Shown here piece after piece: positions 27,055-36,392 of a DNA stretch of 64,000 nt. The position numbers were made by a program, and so were the translations under genes. Origin of the DNA: Moritella sp. 5 (GTDB lineage: Bacteria > Pseudomonadota > Gammaproteobacteria > Enterobacterales > Moritellaceae). The notes below the pieces were generated by a model. It ran no database searches. It was not told the DNA's origin and worked only from the letters and a program-made list of their open reading frames with translations. How positions within the stretch are numbered: position 1 is the stretch's first letter; every line of letters begins with the position of its first letter. The DNA is taken from assembly GCF_018219455.1 (NCBI RefSeq), contig NZ_CP056122.1:3750065-3814064 (forward strand), in the 5' to 3' direction.

Positions 27055-28281
27055 ATGAAACATAGCCCAGTCGCCAATATTGAATTTATTAAACAAGTAA
27101 ATACCGCTTCTGTTTATCGCCTTATCGATGAACAAAAGCAAATCTCACGTGTCGCTTTAGCAAAACTAAGCGAGCTAGCGCCTGCAAGTATTACGAAGAT
27201 GGCACGTCAATTAATGGCGGCAGGGTTAATTAAAGAAATTGCACAGCAAGCCTCGACAGGTGGTCGACCAGCGATATCACTGACCTGCGAGATAGAAAAA
27301 TTTGTCTTTGTAAGTGGTAAACTTGGTCGTAATAATTTAACCATCGCATTGCATGATATTGCAGGGACTAAGCTCACGACTTACCGTGTTGCTTTAGACA
27401 CTGCACCAGACAACAATGTGATCCCATTTTTATTAGCACAGATTGCCGATTTCATCGACGCTAATATCAATACTGATTTACAACGTTTGATCGCCATTGC
27501 AGTGACATCACCCGGTTTGATCGACCGTGAATCAGGTACCATTGTGTATCTACCAAAACACAATCTAAAAGATATCCCACTCGGAAGCCTACTCACCAAA
27601 AAGTTTAGTGTTCCCACGTATATTGCCAACCACACCCAATCACTGTCATTAGCTGAGTTGTACTTTGGTGCAGCGCAAGATTGCCAAGACAGTGTGTTAC
27701 TGTCCGTTCATGATGGTGTTGGTTCAGGTATCATTAATAACGGTAAAATCTTTACCAACCACAATAATCAAGTAGGTGAAATAGGACATATTCGCATTGA
27801 TCCTCTCGGTTTACCTTGTCATTGTGGCAGCCATGGTTGTTTAGAAACGATAGCCTCTAATGAAGCGATCCTTAAACAGATAACAGGGTTAATTAATCAA
27901 GGTCACGAAACCAGCCTCACGATCGAAGGCTTAACTATCGAAGGCATCTGTAGTGCCGCAAATAGCGGTGACGAATTAGCCGTACAAGTATTACAACGCG
28001 TGAGTAAATTACTCGGTCAAGCAATCGCAATCATCGTTAACTTGTTCAATCCACAAAAATTGTTAATCAAGGGCGAGATTGTCGCAGCAAAAGAATTAAT
28101 CTTCCCGATTATTGAACACAGTGTACAACAACATGCTTTAGGTAGTTTTGTACCAAACGTAGTGATTAACGAAGCACAGTTTCAAAATGAACCCTCTATG
28201 GCCGGTGTAGCGTTAGTCCGAAAAGCGCTATTGGAAGGTAGCCTGCTCAATCATATCATTCATGAATATGATAATAGCTAG
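27055..28281 (+). CDS. nagC: ROK-family repressor of N-acetylglucosamine genes (NagC)
   Basis: A 408-residue ROK-family regulator. The N-terminal winged helix-turn-helix is VYRLIDEQKQISRVALAKLS ... PASITKMARQLMAAGLI. The ROK sugar-binding domain follows, with the zinc motif CHCGSHGCLE and VLLSVHDGVGSGIINNGKIF. In E. coli, NagC binds GlcNAc-6-phosphate and releases nagE and nagBA. Being third gene of nagBAC, two bases after nagA, suggests it regulates its own operon. Mlc is the alternative ROK name, but context favours NagC. Confidence 0.92.
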   Translation: MKHSPVANIEFIKQVNTASVYRLIDEQKQISRVALAKLSELAPASITKMARQLMAAGLIKEIAQQASTGGRPAISLTCEIEKFVFVSGKLGRNNLTIALHDIAGTKLTTYRVALDTAPDNNVIPFLLAQIADFIDANINTDLQRLIAIAVTSPGLIDRESGTIVYLPKHNLKDIPLGSLLTKKFSVPTYIANHTQSLSLAELYFGAAQDCQDSVLLSVHDGVGSGIINNGKIFTNHNNQVGEIGHIRIDPLGLPCHCGSHGCLETIASNEAILKQITGLINQGHETSLTIEGLTIEGICSAANSGDELAVQVLQRVSKLLGQAIAIIVNLFNPQKLLIKGEIVAAKELIFPIIEHSVQQHALGSFVPNVVINEAQFQNEPSMAGVALVRKALLEGSLLNHIIHEYDNS

Positions 28282-28302
28282 CATAATTTCAGAATAAATA
28301 AT

Positions 28303-28335
28303 CCGCCTTAAACTCACCAATACAGTTTAGGGCGG
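28303..28335 (+). terminator. Hairpin after nagC
   Basis: CCGCCTTAAACT and AGTTTAGGGCGG form a 12-bp stem (one T-G pair) around a nine-base loop, starting 21 bases past the nagC stop. No strong T-run follows, so it may be imperfect as a terminator. Confidence 0.65.
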
Positions 28336-28399
28336 GCTCATTTCTAGCGTTATCATTTTTACTTTTATTTGCTATAATCCCCTACTCAGCATTGCTGAT

Positions 28400-28447
28400 G
28401 ATACCAATGCGTTAAATAAGTAATAATCTATTTATTCGGATTGGTAT
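28400..28447. repeat. Palindromic element (GATACCAAT ... ATTGGTAT)
   Basis: The outer arms ATACCAAT (28401-28408) and ATTGGTAT (28440-28447) pair, and the inner TTAAATAA-type arms pair partly, giving a ~48-base foldback upstream of yciH. Similar TACCAATCC-ended palindromes recur in Vibrio, Moritella and Shewanella genomes as small interspersed repeats. Membership in that family is from memory, not from a search. Confidence 0.5.
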
Positions 28448-28468
28448 AATCCCTTTTATTGACTGTTA

Positions 28469-28810
28469 ATGAGTATTGATATGCATTTCGATGACAATAT
28501 CCGCATGGTTTTCTCAACCGAAAGCGGCCGTATTAAAGAAGAAAAACACGTTGAAACGGCACCTGAAGGTGATGGCATTGTACGTATTCGCCGCGAAACC
28601 AAAGGCCGTAAAGGTAAAGGCGCGACGACGATTAGCGGTATAGCATTACCTGAAAAAGAATTAAAAGCGCTAGCGAAAGAGTTGAAAAAGAAAAGCGGTG
28701 TTGGTGGCAGTGTCAAAGATTTCATCATCGAAATCCAAGGTGATCAGCGTGACATGGCAAAAGAATTTTTAGAGAAAAAAGGCTACACAGTAAAACTCGC
28801 AGGCGGCTAA
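28469..28810 (+). CDS. yciH: YciH, SUI1/eIF1-like translation factor homologue
   Basis: A 113-residue bacterial SUI1-domain protein resembling eukaryotic eIF1. It has VRIRRETKGRKGKGATTISGI followed by LAKELKKKSGVGGSVKDFII and IEIQGDQRDMAKEFLEKKGY, the canonical SUI1 signature. In E. coli, YciH affects start-site fidelity and is not essential. Two in-frame ATGs compete, at 28469 and 28481 (MHFDDNIRMVF); neither has a strong ribosome site, but a GAG lies before the second. It stands alone, before the FMN riboswitch. Confidence 0.9.
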   Translation: MSIDMHFDDNIRMVFSTESGRIKEEKHVETAPEGDGIVRIRRETKGRKGKGATTISGIALPEKELKALAKELKKKSGVGGSVKDFIIEIQGDQRDMAKEFLEKKGYTVKLAGG

Positions 28811-28922
28811 TCATCTCACGTAAGCGCTAAACTAACCATCACTTTAAACACTTGTTATTTATCTCAAATCAAGGCAACATAACCTTGTCGACGGTGATCA
28901 CATGATCATTAATCGATTAAAT

Positions 28923-29165
28923 TCTCAGGGCGGGGTGTAATTCCCCACCGGCGGTAATAATCAGGCGGTCGATTTATTCGTCACCTATTTCAGCCCGCGA
29001 GCGCCTAAGTGACTTATGTTTATAAAGTCTTCTGATTTAATAAACATAAGTCACTTAGGGTCAGCAGATCTGGTGAACGCTATGCCCCATAGCCTAGTCC
29101 AGAGCCGACGGTAATGTACATACATATCATGTATGGCTAAGTCCGGATGAGAGAGAATGTAAGAT
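28923..29165 (+). ncRNA. FMN riboswitch (RFN element) upstream of ribB
   Basis: All conserved RFN blocks are readable in order: TCTCAGGGCGGGGTG, AATTCCCCACCGGCGGTAAT, AGCCCGCGAGCGC, GTCAGCAGATCTGGTG, CCAGAGCCGACGGT, and AGTCCGGATGAGAGAGAATG. FMN binding is expected to reduce ribB expression. The variable stem after GCGAGCGC is a perfect 20-bp hairpin (29004-29023 with 29040-29059), unusually long. An 8-bp hairpin at 29173-29190 (CATCTACC/GGTAGATG) may belong to the expression platform. Confidence 0.95.
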
Positions 29166-29270
29166 GCGTTAACATCTACCTTGGTAGATGATTAATCACG
29201 CACCTCTAATTCTGCACGCCCTGATTCTGGAACCCAATATTTATATAGTTGTATATTAAGGATTTAAACC

Positions 29271-29924
29271 ATGAATCAGTCTTTACTTTCCCCTTTTGGC
29301 AACGCGATCACGCGTGTTGAAACTGCACTAACAGCATTACGTTTAGGCAAAGGGGTTTTAGTTGTTGATGATGAAGACCGCGAAAATGAAGGCGATATGG
29401 TGTATGCGGCTGAATCGCTTACCAATGAACAAATGGCATTACTGATCCGAGAAGGCAGTGGTATTGTTTGTGTTTGTCTACCTGACGAGCGTGTTAAACA
29501 TTTAGAGCTTGCACCTATGGTTGAGAACAACTCAAGCCAGTACGGTACTGCGTTTACTGTGAGTATCGAAGCGGCCGTTGGCGTAACAACAGGCGTATCG
29601 GCTGCTGATCGCGTTACCACAATTAAAGCTGCGATTGCCGATGATGCAATGCCAAGTGATTTGGCACGTCCAGGTCATGTTTACCCGCTACGCGCACAAC
29701 CAGGTGGTGTATTAACACGCCGTGGCCATACCGAAGGGACCATTGATTTAATGAAACTCGCGGGGCTAAAACCTGCAGGTGTATTATGTGAAGTAACCAA
29801 TCCTGACGGTACAATGGCACGTTTACCAGAAATCATTACTTTTGGTGAAAAGCACGACTTACCAGTATTAACGATTGAAGATATTGTGACTTATCGTAAC
29901 GCACAGTTAGATCAAGTCGGTTAA
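29271..29924 (+). CDS. ribB: 3,4-dihydroxy-2-butanone-4-phosphate synthase
   Basis: Makes the four-carbon precursor of riboflavin from ribulose-5-phosphate. Motifs include [19 protein letters not shown] with acidic metal-binding residues, [40 protein letters not shown], and [14 protein letters not shown]. 217 residues as in E. coli RibB, without a GTP cyclohydrolase II fusion. Preceded by AAGGA and an FMN riboswitch, so expression is expected to fall when FMN is abundant. A solo gene away from the main rib operon. Confidence 0.96.
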   Translation: MNQSLLSPFGNAITRVETALTALRLGKGVLVVDDEDRENEGDMVYAAESLTNEQMALLIREGSGIVCVCLPDERVKHLELAPMVENNSSQYGTAFTVSIEAAVGVTTGVSAADRVTTIKAAIADDAMPSDLARPGHVYPLRAQPGGVLTRRGHTEGTIDLMKLAGLKPAGVLCEVTNPDGTMARLPEIITFGEKHDLPVLTIEDIVTYRNAQLDQVG

Positions 29925-29987
29925 TCGTTTTAAATAAAAAAGGCACTGTAATTACGATTATTAGCTTCAATTCACGCTCATTTATCG

Positions 29988-30386
29988 TTAAACATCAGTG
30001 CCTTTATACATAGCAACCTTGATAAAGAACACCATAAACAGCAAATCATTTAAGCCGTAGATGGTATAAAATATACCGGCAAATAAGTCTGTTTCATACA
30101 GGCTAAATAAATTATGCGTGCTTAACCAATACACCCATGCGCCCACGTATACCAATTTTTCTATCGCAAAAACTGAGACTAACAAACGAATATTACCCTT
30201 GGTCATCGCGGCAGCAAAATATGCCAGTCCCCATACCATGATCATGACTAAACCAAAGTTAGACATCACAACAGGGTCTGCATCATTAATGGCCGTATTA
30301 CTAAACAATTGCGAGAACGTCAGTACTCCACCAATATTAACCAGCGCAGCTAATATGAGGCCATATTTAATTACCGTTTTATTCAT
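29988..30386 (-). CDS. Four-helix membrane protein, function unknown
   Basis: A 132-residue hydrophobic protein with about four membrane segments (8-28 LILAALVNIGGVLTFSQLF, 42-62, 68-90, 102-126). I do not recognise a characterised family. The ATG at 30386 has an AAGGAA site about nine bases upstream. Downstream it converges with ribB; GGCACTG near 29945 can pair with CAGTGCC at its own 3' end, suggesting the transcripts end in a shared but long-looped structure. Probably a real gene. Confidence 0.7.
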   Translation of the reverse strand: MNKTVIKYGLILAALVNIGGVLTFSQLFSNTAINDADPVVMSNFGLVMIMVWGLAYFAAAMTKGNIRLLVSVFAIEKLVYVGAWVYWLSTHNLFSLYETDLFAGIFYTIYGLNDLLFMVFFIKVAMYKGTDV

Positions 30387-30540
30387 TACGACTTCCTTAT
30401 TAAATTTCTATATGTATCTATTGGTTTATGACAACAATCTAAAACATAAACTCCAATTATATTGATAATAATTTAGATAGTTTAATAAGGAGCACAGCAA
30501 TAACATAATTCTTCATGGGTCATACAAGGCGCGCTTAGAA

Positions 30541-30651
30541 TTAGTCGCTTTTATTTGAACTACGGTTGTAATTAATAATACCATTAACAAAAATTAAGCA
30601 GGGCATGAGCATCATAAAAACAGCGAATATTGCATAATAATAAAAAGCCAT
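30541..30651 (-). CDS. Possible 36-residue single-helix membrane peptide
   Basis: A short open frame encoding MAFYYYAIFAVFMMLMPCLI followed by a hydrophobic end and a polar tail (NYNRSSNKSD). The pattern, one membrane helix then a basic/polar C-terminus, is typical of small bacterial membrane proteins. AGGA lies about 11 bases before the ATG, a little far. It is in an otherwise empty 725-bp gap. No family recognised; real status uncertain. Confidence 0.4.
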   Translation of the reverse strand: MAFYYYAIFAVFMMLMPCLIFVNGIINYNRSSNKSD

Positions 30652-31112
30652 AAATTTTATTTTCCTAGTTAAAATTGAGATGCGGTGTTAAATCCATAAA
30701 ACAAAGCAAATAATTCCAATAATTAGCTAGTTTAACAGAGCTGTATTTCATACCCATAATTGTATACACAAATACGCTAATGCATTCAAGCTATGTTACA
30801 AAGTGTACCTTCAGGATACTAAGCACTAAGCATATATTACTTTTTGAGTATTTATTAGTGTTATTAACCCAAATTGTGGGTATGATCTATTCCAAAAGGA
30901 TTAGATTTAGGATGAGTTCTTGGATATACATCATTTAAATAACGAAAAACGATGTCAAAATTTTGCAGCCATGTCTGGACACCTACGTCATCTCTCAATA
31001 ACATGCGCCTCACTGACTGCCAGTATCGGGTTTATCACCAATTTCCCCGATCAAGCAAGTTCGATTAGGGTCATTTAATTATTAATAGTAATCAATATGT
31101 TAAAGGAATAAA
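30652..31112. other. Intergenic region before the MFS gene
   Basis: About 460 AT-rich bases that should carry the promoters of the divergent small ORF (left) and MFS gene (right). I see no coding frame or strong hairpin, and no recognisable operator. Confidence 0.4.
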
Positions 31113-32318
31113 ATGATCAGATTAACATGGAAGCAAAAAATCGGCGCCGTCACCGGTAATGCCTTAGAGTTTTATGATATTGCGGTATTCGCTTCAATTT
31201 CAGGCTTTATTTCAGTGTTATTTGCCCATCAAGGTATTGAACACGCCGAATACGTGGTGTGGGGGATATTCGCATTACGCTTTTTAGTCCGACCACTCGG
31301 TGGACTTGTTATTGGTCATTATGCAAAAAAACACGGCGTACGCGCGGCATTAATATTAACCAACTTCATGATAGGTCTTGCAACACTGTGTATGGCGTTC
31401 ATGCCGGTTGAAGCACTTGGAAAGTATATCGTTGTCACCTTTTTATTACTGCAAATTGTACAAGCATTTAGCTTCGGTGGTGAATACCCAACCTTGATAT
31501 CTTATTTACATCAAGGCACTGACCAAGTAGACAAATCTAAAACCAGTAGCCTGATTGTCGCCAGTTCATTAGTCGGTGTTGTCATATCATTAGTTGTTGT
31601 TTACGCCTTAAATCAGATACTAACGGTTGAAGAAATGAATGACTTTGGTTGGCGATTACCGCTATTAGTCGGTGTATTGAACACCTTAATGAGCCTTTAT
31701 TTCCGCTTGTCACTGCCTGAATTACTAGCGGTTAAAACAGTCATTATACCAATGCAACGCTCAACGCTCATCTTACGTATTTTTATGGTGACCATTATCG
31801 GTGCGGTAATTTTCTATACTCAAAATTTTGCCAGTAAAATGATTGGTGAAGAATTAGCGATTGCTAACTTACCGCTAATTAATTCATTGCTGTTATTACT
31901 CACACTCGCAATAACAGGTTGGCTAACAGATAAATATAGCTCTGTTACACAGGCATTCCGTTTAGCTAGCATCGCATTAATTTTATTTTCTACCCCACTA
32001 TTCCTCATGCTATCGAGTGGTAACGCTATTTATATGACGCTTTCAATTATCCTATTTACCCTTATCTCAGGATTTCTATTGGGTAATCTAGCAGCCGTAT
32101 TATGGCAGGAGTCAGAAAGGGATATTATTGCGCTCGGTTTTGGCTATAACATCGCCTTGTCATTATTTGGTGGCGCAACACCACTCATCGTTGGCCTATT
32201 AATTCCTGAAGGGTTCGTATTTGTTGGTCTATACGTTGCATTAGCAGCAATCCCAGCACTCGTGATACTTTCGCGTCCGAATACGAAAGTAAATACTAAG
32301 GCACAAACAGCCAGGTAA
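31113..32318 (+). CDS. MFS transporter, metabolite:H+ symporter type
   Basis: A 401-residue major facilitator with about 12 membrane helices. The start, KIGAVTGNALEFYDIAVFAS, and RPLGGLVIGHYAKKHGVRAA match the metabolite:H+ symporter branch (ProP, KgtP, citrate carriers). SFGGEYPTLISYLHQG is the matching motif after helix 4. Such proteins import organic acids or betaines; the substrate is not readable. ATG at 31113 with AAAGGA seven bases upstream. Monocistronic between two long gaps. Confidence 0.85.
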   Translation: MIRLTWKQKIGAVTGNALEFYDIAVFASISGFISVLFAHQGIEHAEYVVWGIFALRFLVRPLGGLVIGHYAKKHGVRAALILTNFMIGLATLCMAFMPVEALGKYIVVTFLLLQIVQAFSFGGEYPTLISYLHQGTDQVDKSKTSSLIVASSLVGVVISLVVVYALNQILTVEEMNDFGWRLPLLVGVLNTLMSLYFRLSLPELLAVKTVIIPMQRSTLILRIFMVTIIGAVIFYTQNFASKMIGEELAIANLPLINSLLLLLTLAITGWLTDKYSSVTQAFRLASIALILFSTPLFLMLSSGNAIYMTLSIILFTLISGFLLGNLAAVLWQESERDIIALGFGYNIALSLFGGATPLIVGLLIPEGFVFVGLYVALAAIPALVILSRPNTKVNTKAQTAR

Positions 32319-32385
32319 CCCACCATTTAGCTGTGCCACGTTGAACGTCATGGCACAGCATCTCGGTTAGTTGAATAAGTTCAAA

Positions 32386-34902
32386 TCACATGGTCCGCCT
32401 AATTAGCGTCACACTCGACATATTTAATAAACGCCAACAACTAAGTAAACCAATCAGACCAACAAAGCCCGCACCTGCACCGATCCCTAACAACCAATAC
32501 TGAAAATGGAACGTCCCAGGCATCTCGAAGATACGACTTTGTAAAATATACACGCCCAGCTCCATGGCAATACTCGCCATCAGTCCAGCTAATGCGCCTA
32601 AGGCTACAAATTCAAATAACACACTATGACGAAGTAAGCGGCCACTTGCACCAAGGGTACGTAAAATAGCAAGTTCACGTTCACGCTCTTCCATACTCGC
32701 TTGTACCTGCGCCACTAATACTAGACTGCCGGCCAATACCACCAGCACCAAAATAAACTCAATGGCAATGGAGACCTGCCCTATCACACTTCTTAGCTGG
32801 GTAATAATAGCGTCCACATCAATTAAGGTAATGGTCGGATACTGGCTCAAGAAATCCTGCAAAGCATCAGTTGCATCATCTGGTACATATAACGATGAAA
32901 TATAAGTTGCAGGGAAATCAGATAGCACATGCTGGTTAAAGATCATGTAAAAGTTAGGTTGCAGCGTTTGCCAGTTCACTTTACGAATACTGCTAACCAT
33001 CACTTGTACTTCTTCACTGCCCAATTGGAACGTTAAGTGATCCCCGACAGCGACATCTAACTTATCTGCTAATGTCGATTCGATAGACACTAACGCGCGG
33101 GTATCTTCTGGCTGCCACCAGCTACCAGCAATTAAACTATTTTCATAAGGGATCACATCACGCCAAGTCAGGTTTAGCTCTCGACCCACACCACGGCGGC
33201 CATTATCAGCAGACTTAGTTTCTTCCTTACTCACACGTTTAGTCACTTGGTCATCATTAATTTTGGTTAATCGACCACGAACAACGGGAAATAGGCCGCT
33301 GGATTCAATGCCTAACGCGTCAACAAAATTGTCTACTTGCTCGACTTGGCTGGCCGTAATATTGACTAAAAATCGATTGGCACTGTTATCCGGTAATTGC
33401 TTCTGCCAGTCATCAATGAGGCCATTCTTCATGACCACAATAACCAATAGCAGTTGAATAGCGATGGTAAAACTAATCAATTGCACCGCATTTTCATTAG
33501 CACGACGTTTCAAATTGGCTAGCGCTAAATGCCACGATTTTCCAGCCTTACTGCCCGCAGAACGTCCCACAGACATAAACAAACGACCAATAACGAGCAG
33601 TACGAATGCGACCAGCATACCGCCAATTAATAACGCTGCACTTAGCACTGCATCTTGGCTAAACAAATACAGCAGCGTAAAAATAGCGAATAACGCAGGT
33701 AGCGGACTCATTAACCTCGTCAACAAACTATTTTTATCGCTACTATCACGACCGCGTAACAGGGTCATAGGCGAAGTGTTTACCAACTCTCTTAATGGTG
33801 TGATCGCAAAAGCCACAGCGCAAATAATGCCCGTAACAATCGCGACTAAGAAGGGATATGCCATATTACCTGTGCTCGAGGTATCAAGATAATCGCGCAT
33901 GGCATACAAACCAATATTCAATATCAGATAGCCCACAATTAGCCCTAAACTGATACTCAGTACACTCAATAGCGACCAATGCAGGCAATATAGTTTAGTC
34001 ACATAACGCTTAGATGCCCCCATAGCTTTGAACACCGCCACCACAGATTGATGACGCTGACTATAACGACGGCTTGCGACCGCAACTGCAACTGAGGCTA
34101 AAACAATGCCCAGCATACTGGCTAATGACAAGTATTTATCCGCTTTAGTTAACGCTCTCGCCAAAGGTGAATTTTGTGATTTGATATCATACCAACGCTG
34201 GTTATCAGTCAACTGTGGTTTGAACCATTGCTCAAATGTGGTGATATTGTCGGTTTCTCCTGCGAACAGGTATTTATAACTTAGTCGACTACCCGGTTGA
34301 ATAAGTTCGGTTCGCTGTACATCTTGAGTATTAATAAACACCACAGGACCAGAACTAAACACACTAAACGACGCATCCGGTATTTGCGTGATCACCCCTG
34401 TGACTTTAAAACGCATGACGCCGACTTCAATGCTATCGCCAAGCTTAATGCCTAACTGTCTTAATCCTTTCGCTTCTAACCAAGCTTCACCGGATTTCGG
34501 TGAATTGGCCGCAACCGCTTGTGAAGCATCTAACGACGGACTTACCAATAATTCACCGCGTAATGGATAGGTATCCGATACCGCCGATAAGGCCGCCAAC
34601 GCCATCTGATCATCAGTGAATACCATCGATGACATTTGTATCTGTTGAGCTTGGATTAACGCCAAACTTGTTGCTTTGGCTAATACCGCAGGATCAATAA
34701 CACTGCCGGTATCCAATACTCGATCCGCTGCAATAAAGGTACTACTCTCGGCGGTTAATGCTTGTTTAACACGACTAGAAAAACCCGATAAAGCAAATAC
34801 CGCAGACACAGCTAATACGATCGCCAATAAGATAATGGTCAATTCACCGCGTTTTAATTCGTGTTTTAATAAACGCAGGGAGTGGTTTCGCCAATAACTC
34901 AT
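32386..34902 (-). CDS. ybbP: ABC transporter permease YbbP (FtsX/MacB-like)
   Basis: An 838-residue integral-membrane permease with two FtsX-like units and large periplasmic parts. It starts with a helix at about 20-45 (LTIILLAIVLAVSAVFALSG), has a cluster near 250-380, a second near 410-480, and the last FtsX block at about 715-830 (MEERERELAILRTLGASGRLL). Forms a transporter with YbbA. Its start overlaps the ybbA stop by four bases (ATGA). The E. coli pair lies next to tesA as here and is linked to export or membrane lipid handling; substrate unknown. Confidence 0.92.
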   Translation of the reverse strand: MSYWRNHSLRLLKHELKRGELTIILLAIVLAVSAVFALSGFSSRVKQALTAESSTFIAADRVLDTGSVIDPAVLAKATSLALIQAQQIQMSSMVFTDDQMALAALSAVSDTYPLRGELLVSPSLDASQAVAANSPKSGEAWLEAKGLRQLGIKLGDSIEVGVMRFKVTGVITQIPDASFSVFSSGPVVFINTQDVQRTELIQPGSRLSYKYLFAGETDNITTFEQWFKPQLTDNQRWYDIKSQNSPLARALTKADKYLSLASMLGIVLASVAVAVASRRYSQRHQSVVAVFKAMGASKRYVTKLYCLHWSLLSVLSISLGLIVGYLILNIGLYAMRDYLDTSSTGNMAYPFLVAIVTGIICAVAFAITPLRELVNTSPMTLLRGRDSSDKNSLLTRLMSPLPALFAIFTLLYLFSQDAVLSAALLIGGMLVAFVLLVIGRLFMSVGRSAGSKAGKSWHLALANLKRRANENAVQLISFTIAIQLLLVIVVMKNGLIDDWQKQLPDNSANRFLVNITASQVEQVDNFVDALGIESSGLFPVVRGRLTKINDDQVTKRVSKEETKSADNGRRGVGRELNLTWRDVIPYENSLIAGSWWQPEDTRALVSIESTLADKLDVAVGDHLTFQLGSEEVQVMVSSIRKVNWQTLQPNFYMIFNQHVLSDFPATYISSLYVPDDATDALQDFLSQYPTITLIDVDAIITQLRSVIGQVSIAIEFILVLVVLAGSLVLVAQVQASMEERERELAILRTLGASGRLLRHSVLFEFVALGALAGLMASIAMELGVYILQSRIFEMPGTFHFQYWLLGIGAGAGFVGLIGLLSCWRLLNMSSVTLIRRTM

Positions 34903-35642
34903 AACGACTCACTTAACTGCTGTTTTGTCGCTAAAGGCTCTGTAACTAAAGACTCAACATTCGCTTCTATTAACTGGCCACTGTCCATGATCACTTGGCG
35001 CTGGCAACGCGCGGCTAATTTAGGGTCGTGAGTGACTAATATTAAGGTGGTACCCTCTTGCTTGTTAATTTCAAACAACAACTCAGCAATGTGTAATCCC
35101 GTTTTTGTGTCTAAGTTACCTGTAGGTTCATCGGCAAAAAGAATGTCGGGTTTAGAAATAAAGGCACGGGCAATCGCCACTCGCTGCTGCTCACCACCCG
35201 ACAATTGTGACGGGTAATGTTCGGCTCTGTCGGTTAAATCAACTTTGGCTAATAATTCTCGCGCTAATTGTTCGGGATTATTCATACCTGCTAACTCAGC
35301 CGGTAACATGATATTTTCCAATGCTGTTAAGCTATTTATAAGTAAGAACTGCTGAAAAATAAAACCAACATGTTTCGCACGAACCGCACTTCGTTTTTCT
35401 TCATTGAATTGGTGCAATGGCTGATTTTTAAGAAAAACTTCACCGCTCGAAGGTAAATCGAGTCCCGCTATAATAGACAATAGGGTAGACTTACCAGAGC
35501 CAGACGCACCAACAATCGCTAATGAATCACCTGCTACCACAGCTAAATCCATCGGATGTAATATATCGAGGATTTTAGCCTCTGTTTTAACTGATTTAGT
35601 TAAGGCACTTACTTTTAATATAACGTCGGAATTTAGCTTCAT
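34899..35642 (-). CDS. ybbA: ABC transporter ATP-binding protein YbbA
   Basis: ATPase subunit of the YbbA-YbbP transporter, LolD/MacB-like. Walker [11 protein letters not shown]-loop [12 protein letters not shown], signature [14 protein letters not shown], Walker [13 protein letters not shown], switch His in LVTHDPKLA: all intact. I chose the ATG at 35642 ([11 protein letters not shown]). Its first two bases overlap the ATG of tesA on the other strand within the palindromic CATG, so the two divergent genes share start-codon bases and each must have its control signals inside the other's coding region. The open frame further upstream lies wholly in tesA. Confidence 0.93.
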   Translation of the reverse strand: MKLNSDVILKVSALTKSVKTEAKILDILHPMDLAVVAGDSLAIVGASGSGKSTLLSIIAGLDLPSSGEVFLKNQPLHQFNEEKRSAVRAKHVGFIFQQFLLINSLTALENIMLPAELAGMNNPEQLARELLAKVDLTDRAEHYPSQLSGGEQQRVAIARAFISKPDILFADEPTGNLDTKTGLHIAELLFEINKQEGTTLILVTHDPKLAARCQRQVIMDSGQLIEANVESLVTEPLATKQQLSESL

Positions 35643-36267
35643 GTTTAAAAATGCCTTTAAAGTATTATTATTGATGGTTACCTTGTTACCTGCAGCACAT
35701 GCCACAGCTAACCATAAAATTTTATTATTGGGTGATAGCCTTAGTGCCAGTTATGGTATGACACAAAGTGAAGGCTGGGTAACCCTGCTTAATCAACAGT
35801 TAGTAAAGCAAAATGCCCCGTATAATATTATCAATGCCAGTATCAGTGGTGAGACTACCGCTGGCGGCCTGTCTCGGTTACCGGGTATTTTAGCCAAGCA
35901 ATCAATTGATACACTGATCATCGAACTCGGTGGTAACGACGGCTTACGTGGTTTTCCACCCAAGTTAATCAAAAAAAATCTGACTAAAATGATAGAGCTA
36001 GCACACGCGCAGAATATTCCTGTGTATGTGATGAATATTCGTATTCCACCTAATTATGGTCCACGCTACAGCAAAATGTTTACCGATGTATTTACGCAGG
36101 TTGGCAGTGAAAAAGACATTACCGTGTTACCGTTTTTCATGGAGCAGATCGCTATCGACCCAAGCTTAATGCAGAACGACGGTATTCACCCTAACCGCAC
36201 TGCACAAGCTAAAATTGCCGATATTATGTCAAAGCAATTAGCCGTCATTTATAGTGAGCATAACTAA
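35641..36267 (+). CDS. tesA: Multifunctional acyl-CoA thioesterase / lysophospholipase TesA
   Basis: Periplasmic SGNH hydrolase acting on thioesters, esters and lysophospholipids. Signal peptide [21 protein letters not shown], then block I ILLLGDSLSASYGM with catalytic Ser, block II ISGETTAGG, block III ELGGNDGLRG with Asn for the oxyanion hole, and block V NDGIHPNRTAQ with the catalytic Asp and His. 208 residues as in E. coli. Divergent from ybbA with overlapping start codons. A GGAA sequence at nine bases serves as ribosome site. Confidence 0.94.
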   Translation: MFKNAFKVLLLMVTLLPAAHATANHKILLLGDSLSASYGMTQSEGWVTLLNQQLVKQNAPYNIINASISGETTAGGLSRLPGILAKQSIDTLIIELGGNDGLRGFPPKLIKKNLTKMIELAHAQNIPVYVMNIRIPPNYGPRYSKMFTDVFTQVGSEKDITVLPFFMEQIAIDPSLMQNDGIHPNRTAQAKIADIMSKQLAVIYSEHN

Positions 36268-36303
36268 TATTGATGAATGAATAATGCATGTTCATAAATC
36301 TAT

Positions 36304-36339
36304 GACATATTAAGATAAACTAGTTTGTCTTAATATGTC
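36304..36339 (+). terminator. Perfect hairpin after tesA
   Basis: GACATATTAAGA and TCTTAATATGTC form a 12-bp outer stem, with AAAC and GTTT able to pair inside. It lies 37 bases after the tesA stop and 54 bases before the end of the convergent polB. No T-run follows. Confidence 0.65.
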
Positions 36340-36392
36340 AGGATACGTTTCACAAATGCGGGTAAAGTACTGTCAGGGGAGTTGTGGTAGGA

